Source: an uncultured Bacteroidales bacterium (GTDB lineage: Bacteria > Bacteroidota > Bacteroidia > Bacteroidales > F082). Taken from it: 64,000 nucleotides of DNA. The stretch is from the NCBI GenBank assembly GCA_900318265.1, contig ONKA01000003.1, forward strand, positions 234,378 through 298,377. The letters run 5' to 3'. The stretch's first letter is position 1. Every line of letters begins with the position of its first letter. Of this stretch, positions 23,656 to 32,069 are shown one piece after another. Position numbers and translations under genes: made by a program. The notes beneath the pieces are model-generated. The model was given only the letters and a program-made list of their open reading frames with translations. It did not search any database and was not told where the DNA came from.

Positions 23656-25447
23656 TTTTCACGCCACTTTCCTCGGTGACGAACGATGCAATGCGGTCGC
23701 CGATGCCGAGGTTGAACCGATGTTCGCCGAGGTCAACATCTTCGTTGACGATGGTATAGAGCTGTCCTTGATACGTGGCATGAGGCCCGATTTCCATGAT
23801 TTTATCGTAGCGACAATAGCTAAAGGCATCGCCAGGCAGGTAATGTGCCTTGATGCTCTTGGCAAAGTCCTTGTGTTGGAAATCGATGGTGGTATCGCAG
23901 GGATTGTAGATGCTGAAGTTGATACGGATGGTGTCGCCGTGATGGAACACGGGCATTTTCTCGCCTAGGGCATTGGTGATGTTGAACGTGGTCACCAAGC
24001 GGTTGGCGGAGGAGAAATCATCGCTGAGGAAGCCTTCGACTTCCACGTCGTCCACTTGATAGGTTTCTGAGCGTTCGTTAATGTGACCACACACAAATAC
24101 GGGTTTGCCAATCCAAGCTTTGTCGAACTGCCAAAGGTCGTATTGCGTCATGCGGTCGTAATAGCTTTGCAGTGTAGAGCTCTCCTTGCCCGTAAAGTAA
24201 TGGTAAAGGGCAGGCTGTTGGAATGAACCACGAAACACCACGGGACGGTCGCCCGCAACCTGCTCTATAGCCTTGTAATAAGGCTCTTTGCCATGGTAGC
24301 CAAAACGGTCGGCCAAAGGCGTCAACAAGAGGATTCTGAAGGCCAAAACCAATAGGAGGGAGGGAAGGATGAGGAACTTAGTGTATTTCCTCAGCTTCTC
24401 GTCAATCAGGGCTTTGCGGTAAACCAAAACCACCGCTGGGATGACGCATACAATAGTCCAATGTGGCTCCACATGTCCACGGAAGGCCATCAGCCAGAAG
24501 AAGAAAAAGAACCCGATAAGGATAAACTTTAATCCTCGTTCGAAGACCCCAATCCCCCTTTTAAGGGGGGCAGGGGGGATTCGAACACAATTCCTATCCT
24601 TAATCAAAACATACACCACCGCTCCAAACGTAAACGGATTGAAAATGAGCAACTGATTAGGCAGATACTCCAAGAAATAACTCCAGCGGAACGCTTCGTT
24701 GCGCCCAGCCAAATGGTACCTGAAGCTTGGGAAATCATTGTTGACTTGCCATAAGATATGGGGCGTCAACAAGGCCAAAGCCAAGAGGCAGGCCACCCAG
24801 AACTTGCCGTCTTTCAGCAGTTTGAGGTTGGATAGTACAATCAGACCCAATAATAGGAATGCATGGTATTTACTGTAAACCATCAACGCCATGAATAGAC
24901 CCATCAGTAGCGCGTTTTTCCATGACTTGTTTTCCAGATAGTGCTGATAGACAAGCAAAAACAGGGCAGAAAACAAGATCAGGCTCGCATCGGGTGTGGT
25001 GACGAAGCCGTAGATATTGAACATCACGATGGAGAAGACGATAGTGAAGAAGAGGAGTGTAGAGTGTAGAGTTGAGAGTTTAGAGTCAGTCTCGCCCATG
25101 TCATTCCTATGTTGGCTTGTGCGTTGGCTGGAATCTATGGGCGAAGAAAGGCTGGAGTTATAAATTGCTACTTTCCACATCACCCACAGCGACAAACAAG
25201 ACGCAATAATCGTGAAAAACCTCACGCCCAAAGTGCCTGAAAACAGCATGCTGCTCAAAAAAGTCATCAGACCTACCATGGGCGGGTGGTCGAAATAGCC
25301 CCAAGCCAAATGTACACCATATAGGGCATAATAGGCTTCGTCCTCCTGGATTTCGGTGAAGATGCCCTGCAGCAGGTTGATGACAAACCAAATGAAAATG
25401 CCACAACAAAGGCAAAATCTCCAATTGAATATTTTGTCCTTTGTCAT
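23639..25447 (-). CDS. GT39-type (ArnT-like) membrane glycosyltransferase
   Basis: Integral membrane glycosyltransferase of the GT-C fold that uses polyprenyl-phosphate sugars. 602 residues; FTEIQEDEAYYALYGVHLAW carries the acidic catalytic motif in the first periplasmic loop, GYFDHPPMVGL follows, and about ten hydrophobic segments run to residue 390. The C-terminal 200 residues are a soluble periplasmic domain. No sugar operon surrounds it, so the acceptor is unknown. Oddity: three dispersed repeats are read in frame, two back to back in a loop near residue 102-131 (SSPIDSSQRTSQHRNDMGET and SKLSTLHSTL) and one near 288-302 (RIPPAPLKRGIGVFERG), all between membrane segments. Confidence 0.85.
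   Translation of the reverse strand: MTKDKIFNWRFCLCCGIFIWFVINLLQGIFTEIQEDEAYYALYGVHLAWGYFDHPPMVGLMTFLSSMLFSGTLGVRFFTIIASCLSLWVMWKVAIYNSSLSSPIDSSQRTSQHRNDMGETDSKLSTLHSTLLFFTIVFSIVMFNIYGFVTTPDASLILFSALFLLVYQHYLENKSWKNALLMGLFMALMVYSKYHAFLLLGLIVLSNLKLLKDGKFWVACLLALALLTPHILWQVNNDFPSFRYHLAGRNEAFRWSYFLEYLPNQLLIFNPFTFGAVVYVLIKDRNCVRIPPAPLKRGIGVFERGLKFILIGFFFFFWLMAFRGHVEPHWTIVCVIPAVVLVYRKALIDEKLRKYTKFLILPSLLLVLAFRILLLTPLADRFGYHGKEPYYKAIEQVAGDRPVVFRGSFQQPALYHYFTGKESSTLQSYYDRMTQYDLWQFDKAWIGKPVFVCGHINERSETYQVDDVEVEGFLSDDFSSANRLVTTFNITNALGEKMPVFHHGDTIRINFSIYNPCDTTIDFQHKDFAKSIKAHYLPGDAFSYCRYDKIMEIGPHATYQGQLYTIVNEDVDLGEHRFNLGIGDRIASFVTEESGVKIKIEP
24541..24586 (-). repeat. CCCCTTTTAAGGGGGG-type repeat in frame in GT39
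   Basis: AATCCCCCTTTTAAGGGGGG then CAGGGGGGATTCGAAC; read on the minus strand as RIPPAPLKRGIGVFE. Same family as the polA insertion at 19428 but in a different reading phase. Confidence 0.8.
25055..25143 (-). repeat. Tandem insertion of two repeat types in frame in GT39
   Basis: 25055-25087 is GAGTGTAGAGTGTAGAGTTG with a further GAGAGTTTAGAGTC (word-like repeat). 25093-25143 is CGCCCATGTCATTCC ... GGAATCTATGGGCG, a hairpin of the family seen at 22942. Both sit in one loop of the membrane protein and keep frame. Confidence 0.75.
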
Positions 25448-25493
25448 GGCATTTGGTTTGTAGGGCTGTCACACCGTGGCAGCCGCGATGATT

Positions 25494-26982
25494 TTAACCG
25501 ACGTGAATGTTTTCCTTCACCAGTTTCATGATCTTTTCGGTGTCGTTACCCAGTTCCTTGCGGAGGTTGGCATCCTTGAAGTCGCTGAGGAACTTGATCA
25601 TGTAGTCGATGATGGCATCGGAGAAAACGCCCTTCTCGGTGTAGATCTTACGGTCCTTCTTGAGCTCCTTGGCAGCGGCGACGCAGCTGTCGGGCAGTTG
25701 CTCGAGGCTCTCTTGTACCTTCTTATTCTTGGCATCGTGGATGTTGACACCCAGGCCGACGTAGGTCTTCTCGGCCACTTCGAGGGCGTTGGGCATCTCG
25801 AAGCCATGACGTGCGGCGGCGCATAGGGCGGCCATTAGCAGATACATGTCGGCGCAGCCGTCGGAGGCACGCCATTCGAAGGTCTGCTTCTCGCTGAAGT
25901 CCTTGTTCGACTTCTTCTCAAGCGGGTTGGCGTTGGCTGACATGTCCTTGCCGTTGCTGATCCAGCCCAGCGGCACACGCACCAAGGCACTGCGGTTCGA
26001 ATAAGACCAGCAGAGCGAGGTCGGGGCCTCCTGATGGGGCACCAGACGCAGGAACGACAGCGGGTTGGGGTTGCCGAAGGCGGGCAGTGAGGTACCGGCA
26101 ATCATGTAACCGGCGATAGCCTTCTTGGCGTAGTCGGTGAGCTCGCCGTTCTTCACCATCACGCTCTTGCCGTCCTTCGTGAACTTGCAGTGGACGTGCA
26201 TACCTGAGCCGGCCTTGCCCACAGTGATCTTCGGGGCGAAGGTCAGGGTGACGCCATATTCGTAGGCCAGTTGGCGCATGATCCATTTGGCGACCACGAG
26301 TTGGTCGGCGGCGTCCTCTATGTTGGTGGGCAGGAACTCGATTTCGTTCTGCTCGTAGATCTTGCCGTCGTAGGTGAAGTTACCCACTTCGGAGTGACCG
26401 TACTTGATCAAGCCGCCAGCCTGGGCGATGAGGCGCATGGCCTCGACGCGGTACTCGGTGAACTTGTTGAACGGAGCGCTCTCGTGGTAGCCACGTTGGT
26501 CGGGCACCTCATAGATTTGCTCATCGTCGGCGATGATATAGTATTCCAACTCGCCCATGGTCTCCATCTGCAGGCCCGTGGTCTTCTTAAAGACTTCGTG
26601 GGCCTTGTGGAGGATGTGCTCGGGTGAGCTCTCGAAAGGCTCGCCGTCGCGGTTGTAGAACGAGCAGAGAATGTCCAGGGTGGGCGTCTCACTGAAGGGG
26701 TTGCGGAAGGCCGTGCGGTACTTCGGCACCACATAGAGGTCGCTCTTACCGGCTTCGATGAAGGGGAAGAGGCTCGAACCGTCGACGCGCTCACCGGCGG
26801 TGAGGATGTTCTCGAGAGTTCAAGGTCTTCAACCTACCGTCCCAGCCACAATAGTGGAAATTGACGAATTCGATTTGGTTTTCCTCGCAATAACGGATGA
26901 TGTCGGCGCGAGTGAATTCTGCTGCAGGCTTCTGAAGGTACTGCACCAGAAGATTGGGGTTCATGGCAATTCTTTGGTCCAT
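25494..26982 (-). pseudogene. glnA: Glutamine synthetase, frameshifted near the N-terminus
   Basis: Type I glutamine synthetase (glutamate + ammonia + ATP to glutamine) split into two frames. The first reads MDQRIAMNPNLLVQYLQKPA to WDGRLKTLN, then leaves frame; the second begins in ILTAGERVDGSSLFPFIEAG and runs 412+ residues to the stop, with GELEYYIIADD, KAGSGMHVHCKF, GNPNPLSFLRLVPHQEAPTS and NRSALVRVP intact. Relatives have about 11 residues between KTLN and ILT; here only about three remain, so roughly 23-26 bases are missing and the frame shifts near 26817-26822. The second part alone lacks the N-terminal domain that completes the active site between subunits. Genuine inactivation and assembly error are both possible. 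A TATCTTTGC box precedes the start. Confidence 0.85.
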
Positions 26983-27032
26983 TACGATTTATTGATTTAA
27001 AGATTTAAAAATTCAAAATTCAAAGATTTTGC

Positions 27033-27041
27033 GCAAAGATA
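27033..27041 (-). promoter_or_regulatory. Promoter -7 box of glnA
   Basis: TATCTTTGC on the minus strand, 51 bases before the glnA ATG; the leader contains the AAATTCAAAATTCAAAG word repeat. Confidence 0.5.
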
Positions 27042-27113
27042 GTAATTATTCCGTCATCGTTGTCCAAAAGAAGAATAAATGCTGTTTTTTCCTTTGATTC
27101 CATGGTTTTTTCC

Positions 27114-27122
27114 TACTTTTGC
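27114..27122 (+). promoter_or_regulatory. Promoter -7 box of the small acidic protein gene
   Basis: TACTTTTGC, 19 bases before the ATG at 27142; divergent from glnA. Confidence 0.5.
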
Positions 27123-27141
27123 GCTAACAAAAGCAAGAATT

Positions 27142-27378
27142 ATGGCATTAAGAGACTGGATGATTGCCTTCAACAACGCCAAGACGATGGAGTCGAACGG
27201 AGAGGAAGGCCCTGAACTGATAGCGGAGTATGAGCGTGTGATCGAGAAACTGGGTGAAGGACCTTTCACCGAGGCCGAACAGCATGTCCGCGAGGAGGTT
27301 GGCCGCAACCTATATGAATTATATACCCAAATGGGGGATGAGGCGAAGGCAGATTATTATAAGAATTTATTCTTGTAG
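27142..27378 (+). CDS. Small acidic helical protein, function unknown
   Basis: 78 residues, starting MALRDWMIAFNNAKTMESNG. I do not recognise the family. It is rich in Glu, lacks a signal peptide and Cys, and looks all-helical, with a TPR-like spacing in the second half (VREEVGRNLYELYTQMGDEA then KADYYKNLF). The start is set by the promoter box at 27114, although the frame is open further upstream. The stop codon's last base begins the tandem repeat that follows. Confidence 0.65.
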   Translation: MALRDWMIAFNNAKTMESNGEEGPELIAEYERVIEKLGEGPFTEAEQHVREEVGRNLYELYTQMGDEAKADYYKNLFL

Positions 27379-27500
27379 GGACGCATCGCATGCGTCCGAA
27401 CCGCAAAAGGGACGCATCGCATGCGTCCGAAACACAAAAGGGACGCATCGCATGCGTCCGAACCGCAAAAGGGACGCATCGCATGCGTCCGAAACACAAA
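27378..27500. repeat. Four tandem 31-base hairpin units
   Basis: GGGACGCATCGCATGCGTCC plus an 11-base spacer, four times. Spacers alternate GAACCGCAAAA / GAAACACAAAA, so the true unit may be a 62-base dimer present twice. Each unit holds the palindrome GGACGCATCGCATGCGTCC. It sits between convergent genes, directly at the stop codon of the upstream one. Confidence 0.9.
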
Positions 27501-27519
27501 CGCATTGTGTGTTTAGGTG

Positions 27520-27540
27520 CGGACACACGCGGTGTGTCCG
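27520..27540. repeat. Short hairpin before the meaB 3' end
   Basis: CGGACACACGCGGTGTGTCCG, a 9-bp stem with a CGC loop, just 8 bases from the meaB stop; likely part of the same repeat/terminator block. Confidence 0.7.
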
Positions 27541-27547
27541 TACAAAA

Positions 27548-28666
27548 TCATTCCCGTTTCAGCATATTAAAATAAGCATCCAGCAACTTCTGTGCTCCAA
27601 TATAAGCGCTCATGCGCTGGCCGCGCACGTCGTTTTCGACCAAAGGCAATAGGTCAGCGACCAATTGGTTTTGGTAGAAATCGTTCTTCAAGGCGCTGTC
27701 CATCGAGTCGTACATCATCTGCACGTCCTGTTGGGCGCGTTTCTTATAAAGGTAGCCGTTGTCGCGGATGGCCTGCACATGGTCGGCGACCATCTGCCAC
27801 ACTTCGTCGATTTGGAAACCCGTCAAGGCGGAGCAGGTCAGCACTTTGGTCTCCTGTCCCGACTCGGGTAGGGGGAAAAGGTGCAGCGCATTACGACATT
27901 CGGCGGCGGCACGGTTAGCCCGCATCACATTGTCGCCGTCGGCTTTATTCACCGCGATGCCATCGGCCATCTCCATGATGCCGCGCTTGATGCCTTGCAG
28001 CTCGTCGCCAGCGCCGCTGATCAAAATGAGGAGGAAGAAATCGACCATGGAATGCACCGCCGTCTCGGATTGACCTACGCCCACAGTCTCCACGAAGATG
28101 GTATCATAACCCGCTGCTTCACAAAGGATGATCGTCTCTCTTGTCTTACGTGCCACGCCGCCCAAAGTGCCAGCCGAGGCCGAGGGACGGATGTAGGCAT
28201 TGGGATGCACCGAAAGCGTTTCCATGCGAGTCTTGTCGCCCAAGATACTGCCCTTGGAGCGTTGGCTTGAGGGGTCGATGGCCAACACAGCCAGCTTCTG
28301 TCCTTTGTTGCATAAATGCACGCCCAAAGCCTCAATGAAAGTGCTCTTGCCCGCGCCCGGAACTCCAGTGATGCCCAAACGAAGAGCCTTTCCCGCATGG
28401 GGAAGACAGGCCGCTATGATCTGTTGCGCCAAGTCCTGATGTTTGGGCAGGGCGCTTTCCACCAAGGTAATGGCTTTGCTGAGTGCCACGCGGTCGCCTT
28501 TGAGGATGCCGTCGACATACCATTCCAGCGGCATCAGCTGTTGCTGGTTGCGCTTCATGCGCTCCAAAGCGTTCGGGTTGACTTGGATGGGACCTTCCAC
28601 GCCTTCGGTGACCTTGAGGTTGGATTCCCATTCATGCTCCTGATTTTCAAAGTGTTCGTACTCCAT
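27548..28666 (-). CDS. meaB: Methylmalonyl-CoA mutase-associated GTPase MeaB
   Basis: G3E-family GTPase that protects and reloads the B12 cofactor of methylmalonyl-CoA mutase, here probably in the succinate-propionate route. 372 residues: Walker A GITGVPGAGKSTFIEALG, AVLAIDPSSQRSKGSILGDK, FVETVGVGQSE, SGAGDELQGIKRGIMEMAD and the G4 motif NKADGDN. I start at MEYEHFENQEHEWESNL, 31 bases after a promoter box, not at the upstream frame-open Met. The mutase genes (mutA/mutB) are not in the window. Confidence 0.93.
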   Translation of the reverse strand: MEYEHFENQEHEWESNLKVTEGVEGPIQVNPNALERMKRNQQQLMPLEWYVDGILKGDRVALSKAITLVESALPKHQDLAQQIIAACLPHAGKALRLGITGVPGAGKSTFIEALGVHLCNKGQKLAVLAIDPSSQRSKGSILGDKTRMETLSVHPNAYIRPSASAGTLGGVARKTRETIILCEAAGYDTIFVETVGVGQSETAVHSMVDFFLLILISGAGDELQGIKRGIMEMADGIAVNKADGDNVMRANRAAAECRNALHLFPLPESGQETKVLTCSALTGFQIDEVWQMVADHVQAIRDNGYLYKKRAQQDVQMMYDSMDSALKNDFYQNQLVADLLPLVENDVRGQRMSAYIGAQKLLDAYFNMLKRE

Positions 28667-28697
28667 AGCGGGCTGAGGTGTTATGCGGTTTGATTTT

Positions 28698-28706
28698 GCA
28701 AAGATA
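28698..28706 (-). promoter_or_regulatory. Promoter -7 box of meaB
   Basis: TATCTTTGC on the minus strand. Confidence 0.5.
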
Positions 28707-28768
28707 TGGAATATTGTTGATTGTAAGGTGTTGAAATTATAATTCGATGTGGTCAATTGTTTTTATTG

Positions 28769-28874
28769 TAAGCTGATGGCCTATGGCTTATAGTTTATGG
28801 CTTGCTTCACCCAAAGTGTGAGGCCTATATATTTTGCTGAAGCAAGCCATAAGCCATTGGCCATAAGCCATAGT
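28769..28874. repeat. Word-like inverted repeat (GCCTATGGCTTATAG type)
   Basis: GGCCTATGGCTTATAGTTTA TGGCTTGCTTC on one side and GAAGCAAGCC ATAAGCCATTGGCCATAAGCC on the other, separated by about 36 bases. It lies between two divergent genes, outside both promoter boxes, so it is not a terminator for either. Confidence 0.75.
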
Positions 28875-28934
28875 TGAAAAGATTGTAAATCAGTAAATTT
28901 GAATTTTTTCTTGCGTTATTCCAAAAAAAATGCG

Positions 28935-28943
28935 TAATTTTGT
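28935..28943 (+). promoter_or_regulatory. Promoter -7 box of the GT5-like gene
   Basis: TAATTTTGT, 23 bases before the ATG at 28967; last base differs from the usual C. Confidence 0.4.
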
Positions 28944-28966
28944 AGTTTCTAAGCAAACTAACGCCC

Positions 28967-29791
28967 ATGACTAGCAAGACAAGAGTACTGTTCGTCCACC
29001 AGGAAATCGCACCCTATCTGCCGGAGACCCCGATGAGTCTCATCGGTCGCTACCTTCCCCAAGCCACTCAAGAAAGCGGTAAGGAAATCCGCATCTTCAT
29101 GCCGCGCTATGGTGTCATCAACGAGCGCCGCAACCAACTCCATGAGGTGATTCGCCTCTCGGGCATGAACCTCATCATCAACGACACGGACCACCCGCTC
29201 ATCATCAAGGTGGCTTCCATCCAGAAGGCAAGGATGCAGATTTATTTCATCGATAACGACGACTTCTTTACGAAGAAGAAGTACTTGATGTATGACGAAA
29301 AGGGCGTGTTTAGCGACGACAATGACTATCGCTGCGTGTTTTTCACGCGTGGCGTCATCGAGACGGTGAAGAAACTCAACTGGTCGCCCGATGTCATCCA
29401 CTGCCACGGTTGGATCTCGGCCTTGATGCCGGTCTATATCAAGCGTGCCATGAACGTCCGCGACAACCCACTCTTCAACGAGACGAAGATTGTGTACTCC
29501 ATCTACGACGACGGCTTCAAGGAAGATTTCAAGCCAGGGTTCGACAAGATGATGAAACTGCCGGGCATGACGGCCAAAGACCTCAAGTATTTCAAGGAAG
29601 GCAACTATGTGAACCTGACCAAGGCCGCCATTGATTATTCCGATGGTATCGTGGTCTGCACAGAGAACCTCAACCCTGAGATTGCAGCCTATCTGCAAAC
29701 TGTCAAGAAGCCGGTGCTCTCGTATCAAGAGCAGGTGCATTACGCTCAGGCTTGCAACGATTTCTACGACCTTCTTCTCCAGAAACAATAA
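28967..29791 (+). CDS. Glycogen/starch synthase N-terminal-domain protein (GT5-like)
   Basis: 274-residue protein matching the N-terminal half of GT5 glycogen synthases: VLFVHQEIAPYLPETPMSLI (near 7), EIRIFMPRYGVINERRNQLH, YFIDNDDFF and SPDVIHCHGWISALMPVYI (near 141). Full-length GT5 enzymes are about 480 residues with a second Rossmann domain that holds the nucleotide-sugar site; this gene stops after the first. Short versions of this type are common in Bacteroidales, so it is probably not a truncation, but its catalytic ability is doubtful. A DUF4270 lipoprotein gene follows at 54 bases, an arrangement I believe is frequent in the order. Confidence 0.82.
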   Translation: MTSKTRVLFVHQEIAPYLPETPMSLIGRYLPQATQESGKEIRIFMPRYGVINERRNQLHEVIRLSGMNLIINDTDHPLIIKVASIQKARMQIYFIDNDDFFTKKKYLMYDEKGVFSDDNDYRCVFFTRGVIETVKKLNWSPDVIHCHGWISALMPVYIKRAMNVRDNPLFNETKIVYSIYDDGFKEDFKPGFDKMMKLPGMTAKDLKYFKEGNYVNLTKAAIDYSDGIVVCTENLNPEIAAYLQTVKKPVLSYQEQVHYAQACNDFYDLLLQKQ

Positions 29792-29845
29792 GGACAACGT
29801 TTTTGAGTTATCTCACACGAAGAACCTCAACTAATTTTCGACCTG

Positions 29846-31189
29846 ATGAAAACACATCATTCAACTGCTTGGATTGGCTTGGCGTTAATGATTGGCATAA
29901 TGGCCTTTGCCTCGTGCAAGAAGTCGCCTGAGACCATCGGCAACAACCTTATTTCCGACGATAGCTTCATTAGCATCTACCATACCGACACCACCGAAAT
30001 CATTTGTCATTCCTATCTCGATTCTGTGGCGACAGACAATGCGTCCAACGCCTTGTTGGGTGCCATGAAAGATCCTATTTTCGGCAATACCGAAGCTGGC
30101 TTCTATACCCAGTTTCGACCCTCGGTGGCCGGACAGAGCTTTGGAAACAACCCTGTGGTCGACTCACTGGTGCTGCAACTCTGTCTCGTGGGCTATTATG
30201 GCGACACCACGGTGATGCAGACGGCGCATGCCTATGAGCTGACTGATTCGCTTGTATTCGAAAATAGTTACTATAGCCATTCAACGGTGGCTACGGGTAG
30301 CATTGACCATGCCAATGGGTACCAGTTCTGCCCGAGACCTAAGACTAAGGTGCACATCATCGGTAGTGACACTGTGACTCAGCCTATTATCCGTATCCCG
30401 CTGAGCCAGGATTTGGGAAATTATCTCGTGAACCTCGATACCACAGCTTACTCGCGTCCCGACCGTTTTAAGCAGCATTTCAAGGGTCTCTATGTGACTT
30501 GTGCCACTGTGGGTCTTGATGGCGCCATCAGTTCCATCAACCTGACGAACAACACGTATACTTTGTTGCAGCTTTACTATCACAATGCGGCCACACCTGA
30601 TAAGCCCATGCGCTATAATTTCTATGTGACCTCATCCGACGCCTATTTCAACCACTTCGACCACGACTACACCCAGGGCAGCCCTGAGTTTGTGAGTCAG
30701 CTGATGGAGGGTCAAGAGTCATTGGGCCAGTCGACCCTTTACCTGCAGACCATGGGTGGCGTGAGGACTAAGGTGCTCTTCCCAAACTTGACCCATTGGA
30801 CGGATACCTTGGAGGGTTGCCGTCTTGTGGTCAACGAGGCCAAACTAATTCTGCCCGCAACTGCAGCATTGATGGATTCCATTTATAAGGCACCCAAAAA
30901 CTTCATGCTTGTGGGCTTCAGCTCCGATACCACCACCTATCTCTTGCCCGATTATCTTGAAGGTAGCGCTTTCTTTGACGGCACCTATAACTCAAGCAAA
31001 CAGGCAGTGAGTTTCCGCATTACGGAGTACCTGCAACAGATGATTGATGGTAAGAAAGACAACCTTGGATTGAGTCTGGGCATCAACGGTGCGGCCTACA
31101 ATGCGACACGTTACGTCATCAATGGCCCTGAAGCTTCAGATGGAGAGAAGATGAGATTGGAAGTGACGTATTCTATTGTGAATGAATGA
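29846..31189 (+). CDS. DUF4270 family lipoprotein
   Basis: 447-residue envelope protein. The signal peptide ends in the lipobox FASC (Cys 26: LMIGIMAFASCKKSPETIG), and the following IGNNLISDDSFISIYHTDTT is the DUF4270 opening. The protein is beta-rich throughout and ends RYVINGPEASDGEKMRLEVT. Function is unknown; DUF4270 proteins are widespread in Bacteroidota, typically next to the short glycogen-synthase-like gene as here. Because no SD-like stretch precedes the ATG, the start rests on the signal peptide. Confidence 0.85.
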   Translation: MKTHHSTAWIGLALMIGIMAFASCKKSPETIGNNLISDDSFISIYHTDTTEIICHSYLDSVATDNASNALLGAMKDPIFGNTEAGFYTQFRPSVAGQSFGNNPVVDSLVLQLCLVGYYGDTTVMQTAHAYELTDSLVFENSYYSHSTVATGSIDHANGYQFCPRPKTKVHIIGSDTVTQPIIRIPLSQDLGNYLVNLDTTAYSRPDRFKQHFKGLYVTCATVGLDGAISSINLTNNTYTLLQLYYHNAATPDKPMRYNFYVTSSDAYFNHFDHDYTQGSPEFVSQLMEGQESLGQSTLYLQTMGGVRTKVLFPNLTHWTDTLEGCRLVVNEAKLILPATAALMDSIYKAPKNFMLVGFSSDTTTYLLPDYLEGSAFFDGTYNSSKQAVSFRITEYLQQMIDGKKDNLGLSLGINGAAYNATRYVINGPEASDGEKMRLEVTYSIVNE

Positions 31190-31214
31190 GGAATGGTGAA
31201 ATACGAAGTATTAA

Positions 31215-31337
31215 CTGCGTTGAATCTTCGATTTCGACAAAGTCAATGCTGAATGTTGAATGCTGAATGTTGAATGTTGAATGCTGAATGTTGAATTTTG
31301 AATTTTGAATGTTGAATCTTAAATTTTGAATTTTAAA
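31215..31337. repeat. GACTCCGTCGAAT-related copy plus TGAATGT word repeats
   Basis: 31218-31246 (GTTGAATCTTCGATTTCGAC then AAAGTCAATG) is a divergent inverted copy of the repeat at 13394. From 31247 to 31337 the sequence is a run of 7- to 9-base words GAATGTT, GAATGCT, GAATTTT repeated about a dozen times. No ORF; lies between DUF4270 and the cyclophilin gene. Confidence 0.75.
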
Positions 31338-31348
31338 TACTTAGAAAT

Positions 31349-31984
31349 ATGAAGAAACTGATTATCGCTGTCTTGGTTTTGGTTGGATTGACCTGCCAAG
31401 CACAGAAAGCAAATGAGAAGGAAACTGTGGTCGTCATCAAGACCAGCATGGGAACCATAAAGGCCAAACTGTATAACGACACGCCAAAGCATCGTGACAA
31501 CTTCATCAAGTTGGCGAATGAGGGCTGGTACAATGGCTCGCCCTTCCACCGTGTCATCAAGGATTTCATGATCCAAGGTGGACAAAACAAGGACGGTAGC
31601 CTTGACCCAGGTTATAGAGTTCCCGCTGAGTTCAAGGACAACCACTTCCACAAGAAAGGCGCTCTTTGTGCTGCCCGTCAGCCTGACCAAGTGAATCCCC
31701 AGAAGGCCTCCAGCGGCTCGCAGTTCTACATCGTGCAAGGTAAGGTGTATGACGACCGTACTTTGGACATGTTTGAGAGCCGTATGGGCAAGGTGTTCAG
31801 CGCCCGTCAGCGTCAGGCCTACAAGACTGTGGGTGGCACCCCGCATTTGGACGGTGACTACACGGTGTTTGGCGAGGTCATCGAAGGCCTTGAGGTGGTC
31901 GACAAGATCGCTGCCGTCGAGACTGGCCGCGGAGATATGCCTGTCAAACCTGTCACGATCATTTCCGTTACGATAGAGAAATAA
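31349..31984 (+). CDS. Exported cyclophilin-type peptidyl-prolyl isomerase
   Basis: 211-residue PPIase with a signal peptide (MKKLIIAVLVLVGLTCQAQ), so it probably assists folding in the periplasm. Cyclophilin landmarks are TSMGTIKAKLYNDTPKHRDN, GSPFHRVIKDFMIQGGQ (catalytic Arg), KASSGSQFYIVQG and YTVFGEVIEGLEVVDKI. An acidic/basic insertion RMGKVFSARQRQAYKTV is seen in Bacteroidales members. The Cys in GLTC does not fit a lipobox well. It starts 11 bases after a word-like repeat run. Confidence 0.92.
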   Translation: MKKLIIAVLVLVGLTCQAQKANEKETVVVIKTSMGTIKAKLYNDTPKHRDNFIKLANEGWYNGSPFHRVIKDFMIQGGQNKDGSLDPGYRVPAEFKDNHFHKKGALCAARQPDQVNPQKASSGSQFYIVQGKVYDDRTLDMFESRMGKVFSARQRQAYKTVGGTPHLDGDYTVFGEVIEGLEVVDKIAAVETGRGDMPVKPVTIISVTIEK

Positions 31985-32062
31985 GGCTGCTGGCTTTTGG
32001 CCTTTGGCTGCTGGCATTCAATCAGCCAGTTGCCAGAAGCCAGTTGCCAGAAGCTAAAAGCA
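31985..32062. repeat. Word-like repeat (GCTGGCATT / CAGTTGCCAGAAGC type)
   Basis: GGCTGCTGGCTTTTGGCCTT ... then CAGCCAGTTGCCAGAAGC and CAGTTGCCAGAAGC in tandem. The left and right halves are imperfect inverted repeats. It fills the gap between the cyclophilin stop and pheS. Confidence 0.7.
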
Positions 32063-32069
32063 TACAACA

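Noticed and set aside
24575-24590. GGGGGATTCGAACAC resembling a tRNA T-arm
   Set aside because: It is part of the CCCCTTTTAAGGGGGG repeat inside the GT39 gene; no acceptor or anticodon arm fits around it. I found no tRNA in the window.
27378-27500. Possible CRISPR array (31-base regular units)
   Set aside because: The units abut one another with no unique spacers; the only variable part alternates between two sequences, and no cas gene is near.
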